Source of the DNA: Crossaster papposus
Lineage: Eukaryota > Echinodermata > Asteroidea > Velatida > Solasteridae
Assembly (NCBI GenBank): GCA_037893245.1
Contig: JBAIAA010000251.1
Location: forward strand, 2,275,001-2,339,000
Direction: 5' to 3'
DNA: 64,000 bases
Every line of letters starts with the position of its first letter. Position 1 is the stretch's first letter. Shown piece after piece: positions 37,151 to 49,349 of this stretch. The notes below the pieces were generated by a model. The model saw only the letters and a list, made by a program, of their open reading frames with translations, searched no databases and had not been told where the DNA came from. The position numbers were made by a program, and so were the translations under genes.

Positions 37151-37454
37151 TATACCCCAGTCACAATTGGCTTGCGATGGGTTTGCAATTAGTTTACGGC
37201 GGATTTCTAGGCATTTTCGGCCGGGGCCCCACGGGACTCCTTGCGGCTGCCAGGTCATTTTTTGGCATCGGGCGGGCATCGAGTTACTTTTAACTCGGAC
37301 TTAAAACCTGGTGCGGCGTTTCGCATCGCAAACTGATCGCCAATAAATCGGTCAATGCCTAGCCGATGTCCGGCACACGTCGGGCGGGCGCAAAGCCAAA
37401 TAATTACCCTAACCCACGCCGCCCGGGCTCCGCTTTAATTGTGACTGGGGTATA
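37151..37454. mobile_element. TA-flanked GC-rich MITE, copy 2
   Basis: Ends TATACCCCAGTCACAATT and AATTGTGACTGGGGTATA are perfect inverted repeats with a TA/TATA target. The orthologous copy is at 59946-60246. Confidence 0.7.
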
Positions 37455-37572
37455 AGGCAACCCTTTAACTACATTTTCGCACAATTTATGGACACACCAT
37501 TTTCCCCCAGTTTTTGTTTGCTGGGCTAAATATCACAATGTTATCATTGTTCATATGATTTTCCATAAGGTT

Positions 37573-37814
37573 TTAACCAGTTCGCGCCGGATGACGTATA
37601 TAAACGCAAACATTTCCCGAAATTCAAAACGGATGACGCATAAACACGCCAAGTTCAAGTTCGGAAATGTATGTCAGCAGCGCGCAAGGCCGGAAATGCG
37701 TGGGTGTGCTACCCAGCACTATCGGCCTGAACACGCTTCGGATCGAGTTTCGTTAAAAATAATCCCGCCCGTCGGCTCGGCGATAGTAAAATAATCCTGG
37801 CGCGAACTGGTTAA
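37573..37814. mobile_element. TTAA-flanked MITE, copy 2
   Basis: TTAA|CCAGTTCGCGCC at the left and GGCGCGAACTGG|TTAA at the right. A TTAA target suggests a piggyBac- or Kolobok-type origin. Copy 3 (60365-60600) has lost its right end. Confidence 0.68.
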
Positions 37815-38324
37815 TATGTTAACTGTGCCAGTAAGCAACTTGGTGAATTTGAAGCTCACCGATACTGACTACTTGATAATATCTGGAGACAGTGTAAATG
37901 TGCGCATGTTTATGGGTTCATGAAGTTGTCATTTTGGATAATTACTATGATCACATAATTATTCAGTCACTTACAGTGTATATTCTATAGAAAATGTTAT
38001 TGAAGTAAGGATATGTAGAATCACCAAAATAAACTTTTCCAAAAAAATGTTAATAATAATATACCCAAATATAGGAATAAATATATTACGCGGCAGGGAT
38101 TAACGATTTATGCAAATTAGTCATATTTCCACCACTTGGATTTGTTGATATTTTTAGTATGTTATTCTAGAGAGCTTATAGAAGTGCACTGTGGTGAAAA
38201 ATATTCTATTGCAATTTGTGTGGGGTCAACAAAAGAAAATTAAGTATTTTCCCTGGACTATAATCCTACTCCTAGCGTCTTGACCTAGATGAAATTGTTT
38301 AGGTGAAATAAACTTGTTTATTAA

Positions 38325-38810
38325 AAGCCCTGTCCGCACTGGACTTAATTTGGGCAAACTAACCGAGCCAATGGGTAACTTGCCCATTTCAAGTCCAGTG
38401 CGGACAGCCTGGGTAACTTTCCTCACAGGTAACTTACCCACGCCGCGTGGGAAGTTTAACCGAGCCAAAGGTGCCCAGGAAGATTGACCAGGAAGATTTA
38501 ACCGAGCCAGAAAATCCAGTGCGGACGCGACGTCTCGGTTAAATCTTCCATCACCCATTATGTAAGAAAATAATGTTGAGAGCTAGCGTCGGGAACAGAC
38601 GATCCGGTCGTCAAGTCGCGGTCATAGGTCACGCAGGGCGCCCTCTTTATTGTTTTGGAGCCAGTTTGGTTATAGTTTACCCATCGTCCCGGCAATTCAA
38701 CCCGCGTCAATTAAATCCAAGTGCGGACAGTGGGAAGATTAACCCATCGGAATGTTACCCGGCGTCATGGTCAAATTACCCAAAATGTTTATCCAGTGCG
38801 AACACGGCTT
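38325..38810. mobile_element. 486-bp MITE with repeated TCCAGTGCGGACA motifs, copy 2
   Basis: Ends AAGCCCTGTCCGCACTGGA and TCCAGTGCGAACACGGCTT are inverted. The GTCCGCACTGGA motif recurs several times inside in both orientations, as subterminal sites do. Open frames here are not genes. The orthologous copy is at 61122-61607. Confidence 0.6.
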
Positions 38811-39038
38811 AGGTCGTTTCATTTAACAATAACTCTGCTATTATTTTATCATAGGCCCTATTGTTAATACGTGGCCAACTGTATTGACATGAATTTTGTC
38901 CATAGAAATACGAAATGTAACTTGATACTTATTTCTTATCTTCCATAAGGCCTATCAATTACGTTTGGTAGAACGATTGTGTAAAATGACCTGTGACATC
39001 GCATAGCACCCCCAAGGCATTATAGTGGTACGGTCGGC

Positions 39039-39431
39039 ATGCACTATTTTTCAAAATCAAAGTGTCTGATGCAGCTTGCGGAATACACCTTGAAATTTCA
39101 CTTTTCATTCAAATCGTATGTAAATCTTAGTACCACAATCTTATTCGTCGATGTGTACTTGCATCTCAGATGGCTTATAGAGGACTTCTGTGGCCGTTTT
39201 GAGGGTGAAATCGGATGTTTTGGGCAAACATTAGTCCGAGTAACTTGGACCCAAAAATCACCTTTTTCAACACGTGGACATGTCGGGGGATATCCAAGCA
39301 AGAGCCCTTTGTTTGGATCGCTGTACGGAATGTCTGCACATCGATCCCCCATGACCTCCCACACTTATCCCCCAAAATGTCACGGAAAACGGCCACTTAC
39401 AAAAATGCTGCTTGTCCCCAGTACTCAGTAG
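39039..39431 (+). other. Open frame of 130 codons, conserved in the duplicate, no recognised product
   Basis: The frame is kept in copy 3 (61827-62228), but so are overlapping frames on the minus strand, because the DNA itself is nearly identical. No signal peptide, domain or splice signal supports it. Probably noncoding; listed for completeness. Confidence 0.12.
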
Positions 39432-40863
39432 GCACTAAGGATCAAAGAAGACACTAACACTAACAGTATCAGTGTGTTCTTACCTTTCCAAAAAGTGAGA
39501 AAATCAGGCCTCAAAATGTGGAGCAATGTTCGCCGATTCAAATGCACATAATTTATAGCCATTGTTGAGCAAAGTCAACGACTGTTACCTGTTTCGTGCA
39601 CTGTGCTGTAGTGGGTGGCTAAAAATACTAGTTGAGTACACACTACACACCGTCCAAAACATGTTTCTTTGACCTATACATACGTCAAAGATACACGTCT
39701 TTTATAAAAACGAACTTTCTCCATACTGAACAGGCACCTTTTTTACCTTTGACGTTGCCTTTTCAACTCCAAATAAAATATTGAAAGGAAAAGTTCCTAA
39801 CCGCAGTTTCATAATCATATACACAGGCCAAACTTAAGGGCGCCGCCATTACTAAAACTATTCGCGCCTCGACTTTTGAGGGCGCTACACATTATTTTGG
39901 TCAAAACATTCGCTTCAGACGCATCGCGTCCAAAAGCGAAAAATCTATTATTATATTTTGTTTTCATTTTTTTTTTCAAGACCCATTTTTACTGTGTTTG
40001 TTTTTGTACCAACTTGTCTCTCACCAAAATTTCGCGAGGATTTTCTCTCCACTGATGTTCACTCCGAACCGTTGAGGGTGTCTGACCCTAGTGCTCGGGA
40101 TAGCCGGGCTAGGTAGCGCTTTCGCTGGACTCTGTTGTTCTCTAACACAACTTACTGCTAGATGGACCTTGCTGTAGGCCCAACTCGGATTCGCAGTTTG
40201 CTTACTATTGACGAATATGTTTCAATCAGCAGGTAGACCCAGCCTTGTATTTTACACCCCAAGCGACGAGGTGTGGTGGTCGACTTCAGATTACTCTTTA
40301 GTCGATGGGACCCTTCCACACAAATTGAAAGGGCCCAGTGATTCAGGTACACCCCCCTGCTACACCTGGCTGGGGCAGTAGAGGGAGCTTAACCCCTCAC
40401 TGGTGCTAGGAATAACACTCCCCTCACCCAAGAAGTATACATCCTCCAGATTATAAGCTAGAAGAGTTAAGTACTCAAATGGTGTTTAAAGCACACAGGA
40501 ACATTTACATTCATTTCAAAAATAACCTAGCGAATGATTAGGCCAGATAAAAAACAAAACTAGTTTCTAGTCCAGATGATTTTTGGTTATAGGGTCGTAT
40601 CATATAATAATAATTAGACTCCACTAATAAAAAAAAATAAGAATTAGGATTGGTAGAAAAGTGCCGATGTGAATATGACTCAGATTTTTGTCACTTTTAA
40701 TTTATTTAAAAACTTTTGTTGTAGCAAAAAATTGATCCACACGAGGATAAGAAACAATATATTCATGATTTGGCCTTATAAAAAGCTTACATGGATTAAA
40801 GATTGTACTGGTCCCCCCTTGTTTATTTCATCTGGTTTGTCGTCTAGAAGAAAACAGAAAAAC

Positions 40864-40922
40864 CAATGTAGGTAATTTTAACGATCATTCAAATGACTGA
40901 TCGTTGAAAATTACTTACATTG
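40864..40922. repeat. 59-nt near-perfect hairpin
   Basis: A stem of about 24 bp (CAATGTAGGTAATTTTAACG / CGTTGAAAATTACTTACATTG minus its last base) with one wobble position, one bulge and a 10-nt loop (TTCAAATGAC). It could be a MITE core or a pre-miRNA-like fold. Confidence 0.5.
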
Positions 40923-41103
40923 TTGTTTTTTCTTATTATGTACGGTTATGATATTGGGTGTTCCTATAATCACGGCTTTAGCAACTGCTGCGTTTTTTGA
41001 GAGACACCTTGTAGTTAGAGAAGTTGTCAGTAAAGATACCAAACATTTTTGTTTTTTAAGAGCTAAAGATTGCAAACTGCATAAAGTCCTGGCTGCAAGA
41101 CGT

Positions 41104-41455
41104 CCTAATCGCGGTATGCAGCGCTCCGTAGGCCGCCGATGCAGGCGCCCTCTAACGCCTAACGTGACCACGCCCTTAGCTTCGAATAGAACGTCTTGGC
41201 TAACTAACTTAATCGCTCGAAAAATTCGCACGTGTGTGTGACGTTGTGTGTACAATCTCGTGACGTAACATGGTCAAGTTTCTGTTACGTCACGTAATTA
41301 TGCACGCAACGTCACACGCGCATGCAAATGCGACACAATTATGCTTAATAATTTTCCGAGAGATTGTTGGTTAGCCAAGACGTCCTATTCGAAGGTCATG
41401 GCGTGGTCTACGTTTAGTGGATGCCCTCATAGGCAGCCTACGATACCGCGATTAG
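41104..41455. mobile_element. 350-bp foldback element in the spacer
   Basis: Imperfect inverted arms of about 170 bp: CTAATCGCGGTAT at the left and ATACCGCGATTAG at the right, with shared inner blocks CGTCTTGGCTAAC and GTGACGTAACA. Relatives lie at about 42495-42740 and 43215-43275. Confidence 0.6.
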
Positions 41456-41784
41456 AATGCCAAAAATGTTTTCTTATTTTTTTCTATTTTTTTTTTTTAC
41501 ATATAATTGTATTTTATACCTTTATATAACATTGTACTATGGATAAGCATTCAGCCATTGAGCTGATTTTTGAATTTTTTTTGTGATTGTAAATTAGTGT
41601 ATACACAAGAAATTTAGACAATTAAAGAACCTTTAATGAAACTGAATTATTGTGTGTATGTTTTTATTATTAAGTGTGATTGAGGTCTGCAGTTAAAACT
41701 CCGTTTTTACAAACCGAATACTACTGGTTGGCACAAGTCCGGTATATTGGAAATAGAGGTAACATTATAAGGGTGTAGTGTTGC

Positions 41785-42490
41785 ATTTTTGTTTTTAATT
41801 GGCTAATATTTGACTTTTTGGAAAATATTTAAATTGTAAGGTGTTAGCCTTGTATTTTTATTAAAATTAACAAAATAATTACTTTTGGGAAAACATTTAA
41901 ATTGCAAGGGGTTAGTTAATAGCCTTGGATTTTTATTAAAATTACACAAATAAACCACAAGAGAAACTGACTATGTGAATATGCACATTTACAAATAATG
42001 CAAACTCAGTTTTACTTGCGGTTTATTTGAGTATTATAAAATAAAACGTCGTATCCTTATTGAGTGATCCCCACAATGTCGCTTCCCAGGTTATATCGTA
42101 CAATTGGGTGTGATCCCTGGCTAAACGGCATTCTGGTGTTTATGACTTCTGACTAATATGCCCTCGAACAAAGATTCTGACAATTTGGAAGACCATCAAC
42201 ATAGGGCAAATTAGCTCAGTTGGTAGATCGCCCAACCGGAATTCTAGAGATCGCAGGTTCAACGCCTTGCCAATTTCTTTGTTCACTTTTAATTTTATTT
42301 AAATTGACCACAAATGTACTTGTCTTTAAGAAAAAAAAAATGTAAGGGGTTATAGCCTTGCATTTTTATAAAATTGGCCTATTTTTTTATTTTTTAGATA
42401 AATTAAACATTGAAAGGGGTTAGCCTTGCATTTTTATTAAATTGTTTCCAAATTAACAATATAGAACATTTTTAAATTGTGAGTGGTTAG
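41785..42490 (+). repeat. Dispersed repeat AAGGGGTTAGCCTTGCATTT
   Basis: At least five diverged copies of a unit with GGGGTTAGCCTTG(C/G)ATTTTTATTAAA, spaced irregularly (about 75-110 bp), with the tRNA-like relic between them. Confidence 0.5.
42204..42272 (+). tRNA. tRNA-like relic (pseudo-tRNA or SINE head)
   Basis: An A-box-like TTAGCTCAGTTGGTAGA and a B-box-like GGTTCAACGCC are present, and the GGCAA / TTGCC ends can pair as part of an acceptor stem. The D-stem and anticodon stem do not pair well, so no anticodon is assigned and function is unlikely. Confidence 0.35.
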
Positions 42491-45400
42491 CCTTGACCTT
42501 CGCCATGACCTTCGAATATGTCGTCTTGGCTAACTCGCATAATCGCTCGGGAAATTACGAGCGGAATTGTGTACATTTGCATGCGCGTGTGATGTTGCGT
42601 GCATAATCGAATGATGCTACATGCATAATCGCTAACTCATTGGTCAAGTTTCTGTTACATCACATAATTATGCAACGTCACACGCGCATGCAAATCGACA
42701 CGATTGTGCTTAGAATTTTCCGAGAGATTTAAAGGGTGCGTGCCACTAAATCTCTGAAAATCTCTGCGCGCGAGCTCATTAATATTGTGTGATCCCTCCG
42801 GTAATTTTGATTAAGAGGTCCCTGGAGCCTATAAATTGGACTGATTGTAGAAATATCTGTGGAAATCAAGAATTGGTGACCTGTGGCTTCCAACTCGGGG
42901 GATTGCGTTCACAAAAAAGACCAATACGTGGGTCTATTTTGCATAGAGGCGGGGGGCTACATTTAGACCTGGGCCCAGAGCTGGGCCACCATTTTAGGGG
43001 TGGTTTGTGGGAAGGGGAGTATAAAAAAAATTCATTCGGTCAACCCCCATAAATTTGAAAAGAAAATTATTCTAGTAGTCTTAATCTTTAATTTCCAGTC
43101 AAAAAATATTGCCACCCTACTTCTGAGCGTCACCAGGCGGCGCTCTTTCTTTCTATTTTTGAGTTGGTTACAATGAGCCCCGTATTTAGTGACTGAAACC
43201 ATAAGGCCGATGTGAGTAAGGGTGGTCATAGCGTGGTCTATACGGCGTACATCAGAGGGCGCCCGCATTGGCGGCCTACGCGCGCAGCATACAGCGCTGT
43301 TTTCTCAGTTGTTTATTTTGAACTCCAAGGAAGTAATCAATATGCAAACACGTCATATCTCCAGAACCGAAGGGGCCATGGAGCTCTATTATATACTAAT
43401 TGAAAGCTGACGTTGTGAGCTTTGCATTCATGTATATAACTATTTGTTGGCGACATAATATTAATTTTTATAACAATTGACTATATTAATTTTGACTTTT
43501 TGAATTTTTATTAAAAAAATTGTTTTATTTTTTTTACCAAATAAATAGTCATAAATTACAAATAAAACAATTGACTGCATGTGATATCTAAAATCAATGA
43601 GAAATTTATTATTATCAGAAAAACACAAGATAAAACAAAATAAGGTCATTTTCTCCCATAGTTTATACCTAAAACGCCCCATTTGTTTCTAGAAGTAATT
43701 TGAAAGGTTAAACAAAAAATTGCTGGTATAATTGCATTTTAGAGCAATGTTCACATGTGGCGTCAGTGATGACAGCTAAAGTAATTTCAACTGTTTCCTA
43801 CAATGTACAAATAAAGTCCAGCCTGAAGTCTGGTGTCGAGACAACAGTGGGTAAAACCGACTGTTCTCTCCTGGCACCAGACTACTTCATATTGAAAATT
43901 TGCAAAAATAGACTTCTACAAAAATTTGTTATTCACCTTTTTGTAAATTTGAATGCTTCAGATTTAACCGATGCCTCTTTTTCTTTCGTATGATGAGCAG
44001 CTTAACGTGTTACTGCATACATCGGCTGTTACCACAAAAAACGCACCTCCTATTTTTGTTTTACCCAGTTTCCCATCTTAAAAAGCAATAAAAACATATC
44101 AAAATGAATGTTTACATTGATAAAATAAAAAGCAATTAATGAAATTGTTAGTTAAATTGCATGTTAATAAAAGGTACTTAATACTGTGACAAATCTACTG
44201 ATAGATGCGAGGGTGCATATCGGTACTCATGATGTTATGATCAATCATGACAACATCATGATAACCAATTCCCTGCAGAAGTATCTACCCCACCCTCACC
44301 CCCAGTCCATAGCAGCTGGGATGCCATTATACCACACATTTGTTATGGGCTCATTAGTGAGGGGTTCCTGCAAAATGAGACAGAACTGGGCAGAGGTTGA
44401 AATGAGGGTTTTCGTTAAGAAAAGAGAATAAAATTCTCCTTACAATGTTGTATGTTGTGCTTCAATCGGACATTCCGTGAACAAGTTATGGATGTTTAAA
44501 GTTCACATTTATTAATATGTCGCTAAGGTACAATGTTATGAAAAAGAACTTTGAAATGTTGAGTTTTGTACATGATATATGGGAAAATGTTAATTGTTTT
44601 CCCTATAAAAACTCTTTCATTCCACTATTTCCATACTATTTCTTAATCAAATATAGTTATTAGACATAGCAAAGATTACAAATATCAATAAATCTGAAGA
44701 AAAATAAAACACCAATTATGTATTATTTTGCAATTTTCTCCACTATGCCCTGTGCCCAGTTCTGCCTCGCACAATAAAGTACATTGAGTTGCAAGTCTGG
44801 TTGTTTTTGTTTCCCTTGGGGGAACAAAAAAATCCTCCAAACCACAAATTAATAAAAGAAAAAGTTTCCAATGACTTAAAAACTTTATTTTAAGAGAGAC
44901 AAAGAAAGAAAAATATAATACTTTTTGTTAACAATCACTCCCCGGACGTAAAACTCTCCAAAATTAGCCCTATTATTAAGATTTCCAAGGCGCTAAACAA
45001 GATTGGGGGATGATAAATTCTCATTGGCACTGGTAGAAAAGAGAATTATTATCTCATCGGAAGTGTGAGATCGCACGGTTCTTGGAAATGGTGCGTGTCT
45101 TATGCACATCAGGGATTAGTGTGCAGTGGTCCACGAAGGGTGCTGAGGAATGTCCTTTAAGGTGCGTGTTTGTTATTTAAATACTAAGAATTGGAAGTGC
45201 TTAGTTTGGATTTATTATTTGATCTTCGAGCTTGTTCGCTTTTTCAAGCGCTCGATCGCCTTCGGGGGTCAGACGGGAAAGTTTTTAGAGCATCTTTTTT
45301 CTGAACCCAAATAAATCCCAGGTTTTGATCAATTAAATATTGATAAATTCCTAATTGTTTCCAATCCTACAACATTTTCATGAAATGTATTCAGGGATAG

Positions 45401-45611
45401 CAGCAAACGCTGTAAAAAGTAAAGATATTTGTAGGGATGATTGCCAATACCGCATCCGTTAACGATTCGAAGTGTTCATTGTAAAGATAGTCAATAGGGC
45501 TTACCCATGTATATGTTAAATGTCCCGGTTTAGGAGTTAAAGAAGGAAATTTTCGAGTTTCTTTTACAGTTTATTTATATGTTCACAGTGATAGAGAAAA
45601 AATGCTCATAG

Positions 45612-45937
45612 ACTGGTTATATTTCTGGGAAATGTGGATTCTAGAAGCATTTTTGGGGAAAAGCAGGCAAACCACTTTTTCGGGGTAGTTTTTCACGCTG
45701 AACACGAATCTGTTGTTTGCCAAGCCCAAAAATGACTAATAAGGTCACTAATTGGGGGTCAAAGGTCAATGAGTGCAAAATTTAAAAGTTTTCAAAAAGT
45801 GTTTTAATTGACATTCTCTATCCAGATATGTAACGTATTTTACAATATTTTGTATCGTAGGGTTCATACAGGGTTTCAAAATGTGAGAAAAAAGGTAAAT
45901 GTGAAGGAAAAATAATGCTGTTTTGTGAATTTCACAG
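45612..45937. mobile_element. 326-bp insertion near the start of copy 3
   Basis: Copy 2 reads CTCATAG|AAATGTAAGG without it. No clear terminal repeats; AG occurs at both junctions. Class unknown. Confidence 0.4.
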
Positions 45938-46392
45938 AAATGTAAGGTTATAGTATCTTATTATGATGGTTTGTGGTGAATACGCTTCCAATCAAATCGG
46001 AAGTAACAGTTTATATATTGAAGTGTACATCCCCACGTTATGCAGATTGTAATGTACAAATAACTGAATCGTTGCTAGTCAAAGAAAATATTTAAGTTTG
46101 TAAAAGCGAATTGAGTTGAATAAAATGTCAAAACATATGATAATATTCAAACATTGTGTAGGTCATAAACATATAGACAAGCTGAAAGTATAAGAATTGT
46201 ATTGTATATAGCTATTTTCAAGTGGTGAATCCCGGCGTGTGTGGGCGTAAACCAGCAAAAGTAAAAACAGGTAAAAATGTAATGATGTAAATATATTTTG
46301 GTTGTTGCAAGTCTGTTGCAATTACATGTACATGTATGGTTGGTTATCGTGGCTGAGATGAGATTGGTCAATACGTACGTATAGGCTGGGTT

Positions 46393-46536
46393 CGGGCGGT
46401 CTGTTCTTGACTCGCGAAACTCGATTGTGTAAAACCCCGAATAATAGGTGGTGTGTGATCCTGCTCCGAGTGCAAGATTCTTGGGTCGCGTTTGAGCGCG
46501 ACAACCGAGTTTTGCGTGTCAAGAACAGACCGCCCG
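46393..46536. mobile_element. 144-bp foldback MITE upstream of C1q copy 3
   Basis: Orthologous position to 410-553, with the same inverted arms. Confidence 0.65.
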
Positions 46537-47616
46537 ACGCGACGAACCAGTCTGAGTCACCGTTGGAGTAAATCGGATGTGCAAGGGACGCGTGTGCAGG
46601 GTTCACCAAGTTCATGTTGTTTTGTCAGGTACGTGACTTCATTTCCGGTCTGTATTTCCTCCAAAGCTCTAGGAGCCATTTCCATTGAGCTGCTAAGAAC
46701 AATACATTGGCTTAGCACAACAATGCCCTGCTCAGTTAAAAAGTTTAGACTCCATTGTTTTTTTCCGGGGCGCCTCCCAAATAAACCAGTTAAACATTCT
46801 ACCTGAGTTTAAACCCTTTATAATTGTATGCATGTCTTGAGCTAAATCAATTAAGTAAAATAATAATAATAATGAAGACCCCCCCCCCCCCCCTTAAACA
46901 CATTAAACACATTATGATAACTTTAGTGTTCAAGCGGCTTTGGCATTAAACCCAGTAAATGCGTTAACATCAAAATCAATTTCAAAACATTCGCAGAACA
47001 GTATTTTTAAATCTTGATGTAGAGCGTAGAGATATGGAACTCGACAATTTGTTTTCATGATGTTTTGTATTAATAGGTTCCCTTTAATAATAATCGTGGC
47101 TAGAGTTGTTTCATAAAGGGGGCTCTACATACAACACAAACTGAACACTGAACAAATCACGACCGGTGTACGTACAAGTCAGTGGTTCGAGTGGTCTTTC
47201 ATTAAGGAAGTCACAATACAATATTGTTCAAGGCACTTATCTATCTAACCCGGTTTTTCCTTTAGCCTTGCTCTCTGGTTAAGATATTCCACAAGAAAAT
47301 TTGTAAACGTTAACAACAGCTGCATTCGAACCAGAGACCTTTCGATTAATAGCCCATCTCTCTATACAAACTAGGCTATTGGCGAGTTAGTTAAGGACAG
47401 GGGTTCTTTAGAGTTTGTTAATAATAGATCAGTTGTCATTGTTCTTTTCATGATTATATGTTTAGCATTACCCAGCTGCCGAGGAAAAAAATTGCGAACC
47501 GCTACACGTAAACGTGGTCCAAGTTCATGTATTGCCTTTTTGCCATGCAAACCTTTGAATCTCATCTGTCTTTCTTTCATTGGTCTTTCTTTCAGTTGTG
47601 AGTGTCAATCACGAAG

Positions 47617-48352
47617 CACGCGTTTGAACGTGCCATCGACGTCTATAAAACGTCAACTAATAAGATATGTTCATTTCACATTTCAGTGTCGGTGACTGAA
47701 AGCGACATAAACGTAACTTCCGTCTCATGAATATTAAACGAGTCAGTGGTGCGTGATTGACAGCGCACCAGGGGCCACGCGTTTGAACGTGTCATCGACG
47801 TCTATAAAATGTCAACCAATACGATGTGTTCATTTCACAGTGTCGGTGACTGAAAGTTGCATTTAACATCATGAATATTAAACGAGTCAGTGGTGCGTGA
47901 TTGACAGCGCACTAGGGGCCAAGCGTTTGAACGTGTCATCGACGTCTATAAAATGTCAACCAATAAGATGTGTTCATTTCACAGTGTCGGTGACTGAAAG
48001 TTGCATTTAACATCATGAATATTAAACGAGTCAGTGGTGCGTGATTGACAGCGCACCAGGGGCCACGCGTTTGAACGTGTCATCGACGTCTATAAAATGT
48101 CAACCAATAAGATGTGTTCATTTCACAGTGTCGGTGACTGAAAGTTGCATTTAACATCATGAATATTAAACGAGTCAGTGGTGCGTGATTGATAGCGCAC
48201 TAGGGGCCAAGCGTTTGAACGTGTCATCGACGTCTATAAAATGTCAACCAATAAGATGTGTTCATTTCACAGTGTCGGTGACTGAAAGTTGCATTTAACA
48301 TCATGAATATTAAACGAGTCAGTGGTGTGTGATTGACAGTGCGCTAGGGGCC
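47617..48352 (+). promoter_or_regulatory. Tandem 144-bp repeat array with TATA/initiator in each unit, copy 3
   Basis: There are five head-to-tail units; the first is about 159 bp and the others 144 bp, starting near 47617, 47776, 47920, 48064 and 48208. Each unit carries GTCTATAAAA and, 29 bases downstream from the first T of TATA to the A, a TCATTTC that fits the initiator consensus YYANWYY. A CCAAT lies between them. In the last unit TATA begins at 48235 and the initiator A is 48264. The array ends about 160 bp before the exon-1 donor. Promoter function is inferred from motif spacing and position. Confidence 0.55.
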
Positions 48353-48514
48353 AATTACAAACCGGGCAACGTTCCTCAGTCACTGCTTAGGAAATCACTG
48401 GCAAGTTTTTTAAGGCAGGAGCGCACGCTTTATTTCTCACAACGATCGCAACTCATCTTCGCCTTCGGCAGGACAGCCAGAGAGTGACCTGAACGCAAGA
48501 ACGAGATTTACAAG
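48264..48514 (+). other. Predicted noncoding 5' exon 1 of C1q gene, copy 3
   Basis: A 5' UTR exon is predicted from the initiator-like TCATTTC (A at 48264) of the last 144-bp repeat to the donor AAG|GTAAGG after 48514. The donor is perfect and is conserved in all three duplicate copies. The true transcription start is inferred only; any of five repeats could supply it. Confidence 0.5.
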
Positions 48515-49279
48515 GTAAGGTTCTGTGACAGATGGAAACAGGCTTTTCAAGTCTTGAGATGAAATTAATGTTTGTATTCCTTCTTGATTAGTGGTTCTTA
48601 CAAAAGTATGTTTTAAACAAAACTCGTGAATAGAGTAAGTTGTGTCAGATTATATTTTGACTCTCTGCTCCGCTGTCCATGTAAATGGTTGTAAAAGGCC
48701 GTTCATGTACTTGGGGTCCCCTATACATGTATACCCTTGATACTGTGCTTGATGTTCAGGCTGTTCCACCATCCTTCTGACATGCTTTAATGAGCACACA
48801 CAGCCTACCCCAGCATCCTACCAAGCATCGTTTAGCATCATGTCAGAATCTGCCGCGTATCCTGTTCCAGAATTTTCCACCTCATGTCCACTGAACTCGG
48901 CACCATCCATAACCCATACTGTTGTTAGCGCAAGCATCCCATCCTATTGATTTGTTTCACCACTCCATGCAAACCCTTAGGGCATAAGTCTTATTTAAAA
49001 GGGTTGGAGCAAACGTCAAATGTATTGTATTCCTTCTTTGCATCCACAGACTCCCCTTGCTATCTCCCCATTTTGTCATCATCTTTGTTACTTTCTTTTT
49101 AGGGACAGCTGCTCGCTTTGATAAAACATAATGATATCACAACATCAACAACAAACAAACAAACAAATTATAGCCTTTACGCTGACAACAGCCTCAAAGC
49201 GCTGTAAAAATACATTAAAATAAACAAATAAAGAGACTTGTTGTGAGTTAAGGTGTTTGTTTTTTTGTATTATTTTCAG

Positions 49280-49349
49280 GTGACATTCAACTTCAGTCAC
49301 TAAGATTTCTTCCCGGCGGCTGAGCTCTGATTAAGAACACCACGTCAAG
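49280..49349 (+). other. Predicted noncoding 5' exon 2 of C1q gene, copy 3
   Basis: This 70-bp segment lies between a pyrimidine-rich acceptor (TTGTATTATTTTCAG) and the donor TCAAG|GTAGGC. Both sites are retained in copies 1 and 2. The segment contains no ATG that would compete with the start in exon 3, so it is read as 5' UTR. Confidence 0.5.

Larger units (their letters stand above)
20633..39932 (+). repeat. Segmental duplication copy 2
   Basis: Homology with 45463-62718 starts at CGATTCGAAGTG and ends at CGCATCGCGTCCA (39932). The order of C1q array, C1q gene, minus-strand oxidoreductase and MITE block is the same. The extra length comes mainly from the 2.8-kb C1q insertion. Confidence 0.85.
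39933..45462. other. Spacer between duplication copies 2 and 3
   Basis: AT-rich, no supported gene. It contains a palindromic hairpin (40864-40922), a foldback element (41104-41455), diverged relatives of it (about 42495-42740 and 43215-43275), a dispersed AAGGGGTTAGCCTTG repeat and a tRNA-like relic. From 43300 to 45462 nothing recognisable is seen apart from short palindromes. Confidence 0.5.

Noticed and set aside
38226-38558. 110-codon minus-strand frame
   Set aside because: It lies almost wholly inside the 486-bp MITE and encodes its repeated motifs.
39098-39364. 88-codon minus-strand frame conserved in both copies
   Set aside because: Conservation follows from near-identical recent duplication. 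Several frames are equally preserved, so it is no evidence of coding.
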